Assembly (NCBI GenBank): GCA_017887325.1
Contig: JAGHIE010000001.1
Location: forward strand, 1-64,000
From: Oscillospiraceae bacterium
GTDB lineage: Bacteria > Bacillota > Clostridia > Oscillospirales > Ruminococcaceae
Length of the DNA stretch: 64,000 bases
Reading direction: 5' to 3'
Made by a program: the position numbers and the translations under genes. Below the pieces are notes generated by a model. The model ran no database searches. It saw nothing but the letters and a program-made list of their open reading frames with translations, and was not told where the DNA came from. The first letter of the stretch is position 1; every line of letters begins with the position of its first letter. This document shows positions 18,444 to 27,317 of the stretch, piece by piece.

Positions 18444-18535
18444 TTTTACATTTCCTTTCAAATTTAAGTTTTGATAATAATCCGTATTTAACTTTGAGTT
18501 GATTATATCATATTTATATTAACAATTCTATCTAC

Positions 18536-18572
18536 GCCATCTGTTTCAATCATCGGAACAGGTGGCTTTTTT
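18536..18572 (+). terminator. Terminator-like hairpin ahead of the parA leader
   Basis: GCCATCTGTT and AACAGGTGGC pair over ten positions with one G-T wobble and are followed by TTTTTT. It may isolate the element's own leader promoter from incoming transcription. Confidence 0.6.
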
Positions 18573-18599
18573 ATTTTCCAAAAAAATTTTTAACTTTTT

Positions 18600-19050
18600 T
18601 TGATTTGAGGGGGTGCAAAACACCTCTCCCAGTTCAAACAAGTGAAGGGGTTAATTCCGAACTATGAAAACGGAAACCTTTCACTTGTTCCTTGAAAATT
18701 GAATATACAGGTCACTAAGACTTTATTCCTGATGATTTTAGCCACTTTATCGGGTACGCCGAGACTTCTGCAATGCAGAATAGCGAGAACCCCCGGTATA
18801 AGTAACAGGCTGCTCCTGTTACGGCGATGACAGTCAGGATGATAATGATACTTCTCTACGGAGCTGGCGGAGAACCCGGCAGAGGTGAGATTCCTATGAT
18901 ACAGATAAGCAGTCTGTTCCTTAGTGACTTCCCTTGAGCATATAAGCTTGGCAAGGGGTGTTGAGAACAAATATTGCCAGACCGGTTAGGAAATGAATCG
19001 GTCAAGTACATAGCCATACTGCAATGGCTATGAATACTACGAAAGGAGGA
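18600..19050 (+). ncRNA. Structured leader upstream of parA (possible ncRNA)
   Basis: No gene is convincing in 18444-19058, but hairpins are dense: TTCTG/CAGAA at 18766-18780, GTAACAGG/CCTGTTAC at 18802-18822 (perfect eight pairs), CCCTTG/CAAGGG near 18928-18957, GACCG/CGGTC near 18979-19003, and CATAGCCAT/ATGGCTATG at 19009-19032 (perfect nine pairs) directly before the AAAGGAGG of parA. This is more ordered pairing than an ordinary spacer. It may be a cis-acting leader controlling the element's long operon, or a trans-acting RNA. No known riboswitch class was recognised. Confidence 0.5.
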
Positions 19051-19058
19051 CGCACAAA

Positions 19059-19883
19059 GTGTCAAACTGCAAAACGATTGCAATCTGCAATCAGAAAGGC
19101 GGAGTTGGAAAGACAACCACTACGGTAAACCTCGGAGTAGGTCTTGCAATGCAGGGAAAGAAAGTATTGCTCATTGATGCAGACCCGCAGGGCGATTTAA
19201 CAACTTGTCTCGGTTGGCAGGATACAGACAACTTGGGTATCACGCTTGCAACGAAACTCACAGATGTAATAAATGAAACGATGAATGACCCTATGACCGG
19301 TATCCTGCACCACGATGAAGGTGTTGACCTCGTTCCGGCTAACCTTGAGCTTTCTGCAATGGAATTTAACCTTGTTAATGCAATGAGCAGAGAAACAGCA
19401 TTGAAAAATTATCTTGGCGAAGTGAAGGATAAATATGATTATATTCTAATCGACTGTATGCCTTCACTCGGTATGGTTACTATCAATGCACTATCTGCGG
19501 CAGACAGCGTTATTATTCCGGTGCAGGCTCAGTATCTACCGGCAAAAGGTATGACCCAGCTTGTACAGACGATTTCGAGAGTCAAAAAGCGTATCAATCC
19601 AAATTTGAAGATTGACGGAATGCTTCTCACTTTAGTGGATAGCCGTACCAACCTCGCAAAAAGCACAGTAGAAGCCCTGAGAGAGAATTTCGGGAATCAA
19701 ATTAAAATGTACCGCACATATATCCCGATTGCAGTAAAAGCAGCGGAGACTTCTTCTAAGGGCAAAAGCATTTTTGCTTACGAACCAAACAGTACGGTGT
19801 CAAAAGCATACACCGACTTTACGAAGGAGGTGTTAGATGATGGCAGGAAGAAAGAGCGACTTCACTCTCACGAAGCTCGATGA
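19059..19883 (+). CDS. parA: ParA-family ATPase (Soj-like)
   Basis: This 274-residue partition ATPase starts at a GTG after GAAAGGAGG. The deviant Walker A motif CNQKGGVGKTTTTVNL is near residue 10, DADPQGDLTTCLGW near 40, and the Walker B block YDYILIDCMPSLG near 125. With ParB it would segregate or stabilise the circular form of the element and often controls its excision. It is the first gene of the forward element operon, directly after the structured leader. It overlaps parB by 47 bp. Confidence 0.93.
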   Translation: MSNCKTIAICNQKGGVGKTTTTVNLGVGLAMQGKKVLLIDADPQGDLTTCLGWQDTDNLGITLATKLTDVINETMNDPMTGILHHDEGVDLVPANLELSAMEFNLVNAMSRETALKNYLGEVKDKYDYILIDCMPSLGMVTINALSAADSVIIPVQAQYLPAKGMTQLVQTISRVKKRINPNLKIDGMLLTLVDSRTNLAKSTVEALRENFGNQIKMYRTYIPIAVKAAETSSKGKSIFAYEPNSTVSKAYTDFTKEVLDDGRKKERLHSHEAR

Positions 19884-20784
19884 CTTATTTTCTACTCAAG
19901 AACAGAGAGATGAAGAAAAGCTTTCTAAAATCCGAGATATTCCCTTAACTGAGATTGATGATTTCCCCGACCATCCGTTTAAAGTGCGTGATGATGAGGA
20001 TATGGCACAACTCATTGAGAGTATTAAGGAGCGAGGAGTTATTACTCCGGCTACGGTTAGGCAGAAAGAGGACGGCAGATACGAACTTGTTTCAGGACAC
20101 AGACGAAAGCGAGCTTGTGAACTTGCCGGATTCGATACACTCCGCTCAGAGGTTGTTGATTTAACTCGTGATGAAGCCACTATTCTGATGGTAGAAAGCA
20201 ACTACCAAAGGTCGCAGATACTTCCCTCGGAAAAAGCCTTTGCCTATAAAATGCGATTGGAAGCAATGAAAAGACAAGGTGAAAGAAACGATTTAACTTG
20301 TGACCCACTGGGGGACAAGTTAGCGGGAACAAAATCTGTTATGCTGTTAGCTGATAAATCTGACGACAGCAAAACTCAAATTCAAAGATATATTCGTCTT
20401 ACAAATCTTGTTCCTGAATTACTGGAATATGTTGACGAGGGGCGAATAAAAATGCGACCGGCGGTTGAATTGTCATTTCTCGATGAGGACAGTCAGCGTG
20501 ATGTGGTTGATGAAATCGACCTCAATGATACTACTCCATCACACGACCAGACTATCCGTATGAGAAAATTCTTTGAAGAAGGAAAACTGACTACCGAAGC
20601 GATTCAGGCTATTATGTCTGAGGAGAAACCAAACCAAAGGGAGAAAATCGTTTTGAGGGGCGACAGGGTTCGTCAGCTTATCCCGAAAAATATTCCAGTT
20701 AGCCAAACGGAAGATTTTGTATGCAAGGCATTGGAGCATTATAACAAGTTTTTGCGAAACAGAGCCGACCGTGACAGTCGATAG
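19837..20784 (+). CDS. parB: ParB/RepB/Spo0J-family partition protein
   Basis: This 315-residue protein has an N-terminal ParB nuclease-like (CTPase) fold with VSGHRRKRACELAGF, followed by ESNYQRSQILPSEKAFAYK and an HTH region in the centre. The C-terminus is basic. The start may equally be the second ATG at 19840. It binds parS-like centromere sites and works with ParA encoded just upstream; I did not find a confident parS. Overlap with parA suggests translational coupling. Confidence 0.9.
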   Translation: MMAGRKSDFTLTKLDDLFSTQEQRDEEKLSKIRDIPLTEIDDFPDHPFKVRDDEDMAQLIESIKERGVITPATVRQKEDGRYELVSGHRRKRACELAGFDTLRSEVVDLTRDEATILMVESNYQRSQILPSEKAFAYKMRLEAMKRQGERNDLTCDPLGDKLAGTKSVMLLADKSDDSKTQIQRYIRLTNLVPELLEYVDEGRIKMRPAVELSFLDEDSQRDVVDEIDLNDTTPSHDQTIRMRKFFEEGKLTTEAIQAIMSEEKPNQREKIVLRGDRVRQLIPKNIPVSQTEDFVCKALEHYNKFLRNRADRDSR

Positions 20785-20926
20785 CCTTCCCCCTTTCTCA
20801 CACTCTAACCCCTATATACCAGCTATATACCAGCTGAAAAAATATACCCTATCTCCCTTAACTATATCTATCTCTAATAAGTTATAGCTGTCTAATAAAG
20901 GGGTCGCATATTTGGAGTGAACAAAA

Positions 20927-21001
20927 ATGTCTGCTACGATGAAAGATTTGGCTATTCGCACCTTTGATGTTTTAACCGGATTTGATTACGATTGGAGCTG
21001 A
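20927..21001 (+). CDS. Possible 24-residue peptide
   Basis: An ATG preceded by TTGGAGTG opens MSATMKDLAIRTFDVLTGFD, ending in YDWS and TGA. The stop overlaps the AAAGGAG of the next gene, an arrangement typical of translational coupling. Upstream (20813-20840) an 11-bp CTATATACCAG block is directly repeated. It could be a real small protein or a leader peptide for the lipoprotein gene; it is too short for sequence evidence to decide. Confidence 0.4.
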   Translation: MSATMKDLAIRTFDVLTGFDYDWS

Positions 21002-21016
21002 AAGGAGCGATAAAAA

Positions 21017-21697
21017 ATGAAAAACAAGCTGACAATTTGTGTTCTCATCTGCCTTATGACACTTTTAGTTGGGTGTAACAGTAACACAGCCAGAGAAGCT
21101 GCACAGGAGAAAACGAAAACAGAGACTTCTTTTCCGGCTGGTAATTCTGAAAAACAAACCCAAGAAGCAACGAAGGAAGAAACAGAACACATACCGGCTC
21201 AGGAAAGCACACCATCTGCTAACTCGAAAGCTGAGGTTTCTAATCCTGCACAGTCAAAAGCAGATGAAAGTGCAGCTATTCCTGAAACGGAAAAACCAAA
21301 AAATGAATCATCGACACAGACACAAAAACCGGCAGTATCCAATACTCAATCAAAGCCGTCAAATGAAGAAACAATTTCTGTACCCGTTCAGGAGGAAAAG
21401 CCTGCCAACGAAACAACAGACCCAAAGCCTGATATTCCACCGGAACAATCATTTGATGTCAGTCGCTATATCAGTTATGCAACAGAATATGCTTTAAGCA
21501 TAGGACTGTCTCTCGATAGTACGGCAACAGAGTGTTGGGACAATCCCATCTCCGCAAATCCAAACAGGACAGGTATTGAGTCAGACATTGAAAGCAGGCT
21601 GAACAGATACAAGAATACAGAAGGATTTACAGCTGTATGGATATGGACAGAAAAGTTATCTGAAACGGAATACAACATTTATATCGGATATTGCTAA
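21017..21697 (+). CDS. Surface lipoprotein of the element
   Basis: This 226-residue product has a lipoprotein signal peptide with lipobox LLVGC (lipidated cysteine near residue 19). A long Ser/Thr/Glu/Lys/Pro-rich disordered stalk spans about 25-150. A small C-terminal domain of about 75 residues (FDVSRYISYATEYALSIGLS...) remains. The stalk would hold this domain beyond the peptidoglycan. No enzyme motif was seen. It could be an exclusion or adhesion factor; not recognised further. A terminator separates it from the adhesin gene. Confidence 0.7.
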   Translation: MKNKLTICVLICLMTLLVGCNSNTAREAAQEKTKTETSFPAGNSEKQTQEATKEETEHIPAQESTPSANSKAEVSNPAQSKADESAAIPETEKPKNESSTQTQKPAVSNTQSKPSNEETISVPVQEEKPANETTDPKPDIPPEQSFDVSRYISYATEYALSIGLSLDSTATECWDNPISANPNRTGIESDIESRLNRYKNTEGFTAVWIWTEKLSETEYNIYIGYC

Positions 21698-21717
21698 AAC
21701 AGAATATCCCTAAGCAG

Positions 21718-21746
21718 ACGCACTGAGTAAAATCGGTGCGTTTTTT
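21718..21746 (+). terminator. Terminator-like hairpin before the adhesin gene
   Basis: ACGCAC and GTGCGT arms followed by TTTTTT, inside the otherwise continuous forward operon. Confidence 0.65.
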
Positions 21747-21766
21747 ATTTTAAGGAGGAAAATGCA

Positions 21767-24700
21767 ATGGTGAAAACGAAATTCAGAAAAGCCGTTTCGC
21801 TTATGTTAGCGACGGTGATGAGCCTAACTGCTTTTATGAGCATAGGTGCAACAACAGCCTTTGCAGCCGTCGGAGAAAAAGCCGATGTTTACCTTGTTGA
21901 TTATCCTCGAAGCGGAGATACCAACAACAACGGTCAATGGGGACACGGCAATCTCAACTATATGAACGGATGGAAAGGTTTGACCACAAAATATACCGGA
22001 CTTCGAGCAATGGGTTCTTATTCCGGTAATATTGCCTACTGTATCGAACCGGGTACGGGGCAAAGCACCGGAGACAGTCTTACCGAAAAAGACGAAAACT
22101 ATTTTAATAACATCAAACCTAACGGAACAATTTCCGGAGATGATATTCGCTTGCTAATCGGACGTATCTTGCAATACGGCTATCGTGGAGGAATCTCTAC
22201 AAGCTGGAAGTCGCAGAATGAAAGCGACGCAAACTGTATTGCACACGCTTATGCCACTCAGATTTTGATTTGGGAGACTATTGTTGGTGAAAGAGACGCA
22301 AGCTTCAACCATAAATCTCCCGGAAGCTATGATGCGGTATTGGATTGTGTGAGTCCATCACACCCACTACGCAGTAAAATCCTATCTTATTACAATAGCA
22401 TTGTAACAAGCGTTCAAAACCACACAAAAGTTCCAAGCTTCTGTACAAGGTCAAGCGGTTCTGCGAGTGTGTATGAGCTGAAATGGGACGGAAGTAAGTA
22501 TGTGACTACCCTTACTGATACAAACGGTGTGCTTGAAAACTACAATTTCTCTGCAAACATTGATGGTGTCACATTCTCAACCAGCGGAAATAAACTGACT
22601 GTCTCAATGGACAAAGCACCGAGTAAAGAGTTTACTATTACAGCTGCAAAGAAAAACGGCGTCCGTAGAGGTGTCGTTGTCTGGTCGGACGGTAGATTTG
22701 AAAGCGGAGCCGGTATTCAGGACGTAGTTACCTATGCTCAGGAAGTCAGCGACCCCGTGAGCGGATTTTTGAAGATGAAAGTCAGCTATGGCTCTTGTCA
22801 GATTGTAAAGACGAGCGAGGACGGAAATGTTGACGGGATTCAGTTTACTATCAGCGGAAATGGCATTAACCAGACCGTAACAACAGCAAACGGCGGAAAA
22901 TTCCAACTTGATAACCTTATGCCCGGAGTTTATACGGTAACAGAACAATCCATCGACAAATATGTTCCGCAGGAAGTTCACAGAGTGACTGTTGTTGCCG
23001 GACAGGTAGCAAAGGTAAACTTCAACAATGTTTTGAAACGAGGAGACCTTCAGGTAATCAAAAACTCGGAGGACAATCTTGTTGAGGGTGTGACCTTCCA
23101 TCTTTACGGAACTTCCCTTTCCGGAATTGAAGTCGATGAATACGCAGTGACAGACAAAAACGGTGTGGCTTCCTTCAATGATGTGCTTATCAGCGGCGCT
23201 ACCCCTTATACTATCGAAGAAGTTGATACAGATATTCGATATGTAGTCCCTGCAAATCAAACTGCCCCTATTAACTGGGAAGAAGTGACCACAAGAAACT
23301 TTGTGAATATCCTCAAAAAGTTCAGCGTAACCGTTACGAAAAGTGACAGCGAGGAAGGCACTGCTCAGGGTAATGCAACACTTGCCGGTGCAGTGTATGG
23401 AATCTACAAGGGCGAAACACTTGTAGATAAATATGTTACTGATGAGAACGGTCAGTTCACGACAAAAGAATATATCTGTGATGATGACTGGACAATCAGG
23501 GAAATCACTCCATCTGAGGGGTATTTGCTTGATACTACAATCCACAAAGTCGGTGCCGAACCTGAGCTTTACACAGTAGAACACAACCAAACCGCAAATG
23601 ATGTTACCGAACAGGTTATGAAAGGCAATATCGCCATCATCAAACATACAGATAATGGTGATACACAAATCGAAACTCCTGAAAGCGGAGCAACATTTGA
23701 AATCTATCTCAAATCATCCGGCAGTTTTGATGCAGCAGATGAGGATGAAAGAGATGTCATTGTCTGCGATGAAAATGGATTCGGTCAGACTAAGGATATG
23801 CCTTATGGAGTATATACGGTTCATCAGACTTCCGGATGGGAAGGTCGTGAACTGATGGATGACTTCGATGTATTCATTTCACAGGACGGACAGACCTACC
23901 GATACCTTATCAACAATGCGAACTTTGAAAGCTATATCAAGATTGTAAAAGTGGATGCCGAAACCGGAAACAACATTCCGTATGCCGGTGCCGGGTTCAA
24001 AATTTATGACCCTGACGGAAATCAGGTTACTATGAGTTTTACCTATCCTACTCCTACCACGGTTGATACTTTCTACACAGACGCAAACGGTCAGCTTGTC
24101 ACACCGGAGAAATTGGAATACGGAAAAGGCTATTCGCTTGTAGAGGTTCAGGCACCATACGGATATGTTCTTGACAGCACACCGGTGTACTTTGATGTTA
24201 CAGAAGAACAATCAACGGATGAAGGCGGAATTACAGTGATTAAGGTAGATAAGCCAAATATGGCACAAAAAGGTACTATCAGCATTGAAAAAACCGGTGA
24301 AGTATTCGTCGGAGTCAATGTATCCGGAGAAGAAAATGCAGATGTGATTTATCAGCCGGTCTATGAGGTGAAAGGTCTTGCAGGTGCAGTATATGAAATT
24401 ACCGCAGCGGAAGATATTATCACACCTGACGGTACTCTCCGCTATGCCAAAGGTGAAGTAGTGGACACTGTAACCACAGATGAAAACGGTCTTGCAACAA
24501 GCAAAGAGCTTTATCTTGGAAAATATTCAGTAGTTGAAATTACCGCACCTGAAGGTATGGTAGTGAATAAAGAATCACACGAGGTAGAACTTACCTATGC
24601 CGGACAGGATGTATCTGTCACAGAAACCGGAACAAGCTTTGTAAACGAAAGACAGAAAGTAAAAGTCAGTCTTGAAAAAACACTCGAAAAGAATGAAATC

Positions 24701-26017
24701 TTTAATATCGGTTACGGAGATGAAATGAAGAATATCAGTTTCGGACTATACGCAGCTGAAGAACTTGTCTCAGCAAGCGGCACTTCTATTCCGGCAGACG
24801 GACTGATTGAGATTATTTCACTCTCTGAAAACGGTCAAGCTGTTATCAAAACAGACTTACCTTTCGGCAGTTACTATATTCAGGAGCTTGCAACCGATGA
24901 GCATTATATTATTTCCGATACGAAGTATCCTTTCGAGTTCAGTTATGCCGGACAGGATACCGCTACTGTTGAGATTGCAGTAAATGACGGTAAGCCAATC
25001 GAGAATAAGCTTATTTATGGTTCTGTATCCGGAAAGAAAGTTACTGAAAACGGCGAAGCTTTGGAAGGTGCTGTAATCGGTCTGTTCAAGGCTGACGAAA
25101 CCGAATTTACAAAAGAAAATGCTTTGATGACAGCTACCTCTGAAAAAGATGGTAGCTTTTCTTTTGATAAAGTTCCTTATGGAAACTGGATTGTCAGAGA
25201 AATTGAGCAGCCTGCCGGATTCGTTCTTGATAACACTTCTTATGAGGTCACAGTATCCGATGTAGGTCAGGTTATTGAAATTGAAATCGTCAATGAATAT
25301 GTTTACGGAAATATCAAATTAACTAAGGTTGATGAAGATTATCCGGATAACAAACTCAGCGGTGCGACATTTGAAATTTACAGAGATGTAAACGAAGATG
25401 GCAAACTGGACGACGGTGACGAACTCATCGGCACACTGAACGAAACCTCTGTTGGTATTTATGAAATGAAAGAACTTGCCTATGGAAAATACCTTGTGAG
25501 GGAAACAAAAGCACCTGAAGGCTTTGAACTGGATAACGGCGTATACGCAGTTTCCATTGAGGAAGATGGCGCAACCTACGAGGTAGAAAATAAGGCGGGC
25601 GTTGGTTTTGTAAATGCAGCAATGAAAGGTAAATTAAAAATTGTAAAAACATCCTCTGACGGAAAAGTCGAAGGCTTTACTTTCAGAGTAACCGGTGTAG
25701 GCGGCTATGACCGCACATTTACAACTGATAAAAACGGAGAAATTATCATTGAGGGACTTCGTATCGGTGAATATACCATTTCCGAAGTTCAGGATGATGT
25801 TTCTGTTTCCTATGTGCTTCCGGCAGATAAAAAAGCTACCGTAAAGGTTGGCTCAACTACAATCGTGGAAATGCACAATGTACTGCGAGATACACCGAAA
25901 ACCGGAGACAGCAGCAATGTAGGCTTGTGGACAGCACTTGCAGGCATTTCTGCTCTCGGAATTGTAGGAACCGCTATTTATGCAGTCAAAAGAAAAAAGA
26001 AAGGGGGCAATAAGTAA
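21767..26017 (+). CDS. Thioester-domain / Cna-B repeat surface adhesin
   Basis: This 1416-residue wall protein has a signal peptide (about 1-34) and an N-terminal thioester domain: C92 in AYCIEPGTG and Q165 in YATQILIWE are placed to form the internal thioester that captures host amines. About ten SpaA/Cna-B domains follow (345-1370), each opening with a K-containing strand (such as QIVKTSEDG, LTKVDEDY) and closing with an E-containing strand (YSLVEVQAP, LVRETKAPEGF) fit for Lys-Asn isopeptide bonds. The C-terminus is TPKTGD, a hydrophobic helix and KRKKKGGNK, a sortase anchor. The class B sortase at 49136 is the natural partner. It probably mediates donor-recipient or host contact. Confidence 0.88.
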   Translation: MVKTKFRKAVSLMLATVMSLTAFMSIGATTAFAAVGEKADVYLVDYPRSGDTNNNGQWGHGNLNYMNGWKGLTTKYTGLRAMGSYSGNIAYCIEPGTGQSTGDSLTEKDENYFNNIKPNGTISGDDIRLLIGRILQYGYRGGISTSWKSQNESDANCIAHAYATQILIWETIVGERDASFNHKSPGSYDAVLDCVSPSHPLRSKILSYYNSIVTSVQNHTKVPSFCTRSSGSASVYELKWDGSKYVTTLTDTNGVLENYNFSANIDGVTFSTSGNKLTVSMDKAPSKEFTITAAKKNGVRRGVVVWSDGRFESGAGIQDVVTYAQEVSDPVSGFLKMKVSYGSCQIVKTSEDGNVDGIQFTISGNGINQTVTTANGGKFQLDNLMPGVYTVTEQSIDKYVPQEVHRVTVVAGQVAKVNFNNVLKRGDLQVIKNSEDNLVEGVTFHLYGTSLSGIEVDEYAVTDKNGVASFNDVLISGATPYTIEEVDTDIRYVVPANQTAPINWEEVTTRNFVNILKKFSVTVTKSDSEEGTAQGNATLAGAVYGIYKGETLVDKYVTDENGQFTTKEYICDDDWTIREITPSEGYLLDTTIHKVGAEPELYTVEHNQTANDVTEQVMKGNIAIIKHTDNGDTQIETPESGATFEIYLKSSGSFDAADEDERDVIVCDENGFGQTKDMPYGVYTVHQTSGWEGRELMDDFDVFISQDGQTYRYLINNANFESYIKIVKVDAETGNNIPYAGAGFKIYDPDGNQVTMSFTYPTPTTVDTFYTDANGQLVTPEKLEYGKGYSLVEVQAPYGYVLDSTPVYFDVTEEQSTDEGGITVIKVDKPNMAQKGTISIEKTGEVFVGVNVSGEENADVIYQPVYEVKGLAGAVYEITAAEDIITPDGTLRYAKGEVVDTVTTDENGLATSKELYLGKYSVVEITAPEGMVVNKESHEVELTYAGQDVSVTETGTSFVNERQKVKVSLEKTLEKNEIFNIGYGDEMKNISFGLYAAEELVSASGTSIPADGLIEIISLSENGQAVIKTDLPFGSYYIQELATDEHYIISDTKYPFEFSYAGQDTATVEIAVNDGKPIENKLIYGSVSGKKVTENGEALEGAVIGLFKADETEFTKENALMTATSEKDGSFSFDKVPYGNWIVREIEQPAGFVLDNTSYEVTVSDVGQVIEIEIVNEYVYGNIKLTKVDEDYPDNKLSGATFEIYRDVNEDGKLDDGDELIGTLNETSVGIYEMKELAYGKYLVRETKAPEGFELDNGVYAVSIEEDGATYEVENKAGVGFVNAAMKGKLKIVKTSSDGKVEGFTFRVTGVGGYDRTFTTDKNGEIIIEGLRIGEYTISEVQDDVSVSYVLPADKKATVKVGSTTIVEMHNVLRDTPKTGDSSNVGLWTALAGISALGIVGTAIYAVKRKKKGGNK

Positions 26018-26106
26018 TGGATGCTAAAACAATCGTTGCAGTGATATTGGTCGCCTTTATTATCGGTGGTTTTATCCTCTTGCAGGTTAAAAATAGAAAG
26101 AAGTAA
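26017..26106 (+). CDS. Small single-pass membrane peptide
   Basis: The ATG overlaps the adhesin stop (TAATG), a sign of translational coupling. The 29 residues comprise a short N-terminus, one hydrophobic helix (IVAVILVAFIIGGFILLQV) and a basic KNRKK end. Comparable tiny membrane peptides follow adhesin genes in related clostridial elements; the function is unknown. A strong hairpin follows. Confidence 0.65.
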   Translation: MDAKTIVAVILVAFIIGGFILLQVKNRKK

Positions 26107-26117
26107 CAAAGGTTTAT

Positions 26118-26150
26118 GTGGGCGGAGCGAATACTCCGCCCACTCTCTTT
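26118..26150 (+). terminator. Strong hairpin, likely terminator
   Basis: GTGGGCGGAG and CTCCGCCCAC are perfect ten-base arms with a six-base loop, followed by a CT-rich stretch rather than a pure T-run; it may attenuate rather than stop transcription. Confidence 0.6.
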
Positions 26151-26165
26151 ATGGAGGTAAGGTAA

Positions 26166-26486
26166 ATGAATAATCCTAATACAATAGAAAACCAAGTGCT
26201 TTCTATCCTCCAAGAGAATACGGAGGCACGAAATGATGATATGAAGCTATATCTAATGGTTTGTAATCGCTGTTATCAGAGATATGAAAAAAATCAAGAT
26301 GTTGGCTCTTTACCTTTCGCAGTTATTATGAATTACTACAAAGAGCTTCATTTACCGCACTTTGAAAGTGTGCGAAGGTCAAGAGCAAAACTTCAAGCTA
26401 CTTATCCTGAACTTGCACCAAGTGCAAATGTAAAGCGTGGACGAAAGCGTTGTGAAAATATGTATCGCAACTACGCAAAGTCTTAA
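26166..26486 (+). CDS. Conserved element protein, unknown function
   Basis: This 106-residue soluble protein follows GGAGG. It is predominantly helical, with ARNDDMKLYLMVCNRCY near the N-terminus, HFESVRRSRAKLQATYPEL in the centre and an RGRKRCE basic tail that could bind nucleic acid. I have no family name for it. It lies among small genes between the adhesin and the large methylase-helicase gene, in the same orientation. Confidence 0.65.
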   Translation: MNNPNTIENQVLSILQENTEARNDDMKLYLMVCNRCYQRYEKNQDVGSLPFAVIMNYYKELHLPHFESVRRSRAKLQATYPELAPSANVKRGRKRCENMYRNYAKS

Positions 26487-26522
26487 CGCTAAGAAACAAG
26501 ACACAAAAAGGAGGAATGACCA

Positions 26523-26756
26523 ATGAAAGAGAATTTTACTTTTCAGCAGAAAACAAAGCTGCTGACGAAATTATTTGACGCAGGCTGTACTACGGAGAAG
26601 AAATTGCAGCAGCTTGATATGGAAAGTATTTTGAAAATTCCCGGTATCACTATTCCGGATATGAGCTTGATTCTTGAACTCCAAAAACAGACCAAAGCAA
26701 ATAAGCTGTTCTCTTATTTGGGAGGTGGCACAGATGAGCAAACAGGAAGTGAATGA
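26523..26756 (+). CDS. Small helical element protein, unknown function
   Basis: AAAGGAGG precedes the ATG. The 77-residue product is helical, with the LFDAGCTTEKKLQQLDMESILKIPGIT region hinting at a helix-hairpin-helix-like DNA contact, though this is weak. It overlaps the next gene by about 20 bp, suggesting coupling. Confidence 0.6.
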   Translation: MKENFTFQQKTKLLTKLFDAGCTTEKKLQQLDMESILKIPGITIPDMSLILELQKQTKANKLFSYLGGGTDEQTGSE

Positions 26757-27312
26757 TCGTCACGTCATCTGGAGCAATATGAATCTTGAGGTTGATGATT
26801 GGCGTGACGGATACAAGGAATTTCTTGAAATAAACGAGTTAGATGATGACCCAAACGATGAGAACAAGCTGTATGAATATATGGTTGAGACCAATGACGA
26901 ATATTTGTCTGACGAAAGAGTTAACCTCAACATTCAGTTCTCACAGCCTATTATCGTTATTGGTGACATTGGCAGATGGAACGGCAGAGTTACGGGATAT
27001 AAAATGATTGATTCCGGAAATATTAAGGACTGTTTGTACTCTGATACCGATTACACCGAATGGTATGTTGATAAATACGGAGACCTCAGAGCCGAAGCTG
27101 TTCATCACGATGGCACTAACCATTATCTATACCGTGTATTCAAAGACGGTGTAACTGACACGCAGATAGAGAATCTGCAAGACAAAATTTATAACGGAAA
27201 AGCTACCAGAGCAGATATTACAAGGGTGACGAAAAGGCTCGGAGATGAAATTGCAAGTGTATATGGCTTTGACATTTCAAAGCAAAGACAGACAGGAGAA
27301 CAAGCGAGGTGA
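26734..27312 (+). CDS. Hypothetical element protein
   Basis: The start at 26734 follows GGGAGGTGG; an in-frame start further upstream at 26674 would run deep into the previous gene. The 192-residue acidic protein (MSKQEVNDRHVIWSNMN...) contains a beta-rich centre with PIIVIGDIGRWNGRVTGYKM and a C-terminal helical part. No domain is recognised. The position just ahead of the large polyvalent helicase is kept in related elements, so a role in element DNA processing or establishment is possible. Confidence 0.65.
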   Translation: MSKQEVNDRHVIWSNMNLEVDDWRDGYKEFLEINELDDDPNDENKLYEYMVETNDEYLSDERVNLNIQFSQPIIVIGDIGRWNGRVTGYKMIDSGNIKDCLYSDTDYTEWYVDKYGDLRAEAVHHDGTNHYLYRVFKDGVTDTQIENLQDKIYNGKATRADITRVTKRLGDEIASVYGFDISKQRQTGEQAR

Positions 27313-27317
27313 AAAAA

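Noticed and set aside
18662-19116. Minus-strand frames of 102 and 86 residues over the leader
   Set aside because: They lie across hairpin DNA ahead of parA, lack convincing start signals, and one runs into parA antisense.
21069-21497. 142-residue Lys/Gln/His-rich frame inside the lipoprotein gene
   Set aside because: Product of frame-shifting a low-complexity Glu/Lys/Ser/Pro stalk; no start signal and no sensible composition.
22604-23668. 354-residue minus-strand frame inside the adhesin gene
   Set aside because: It is an antisense shadow of the repetitive adhesin frame with no ribosome binding site and no plausible domain.
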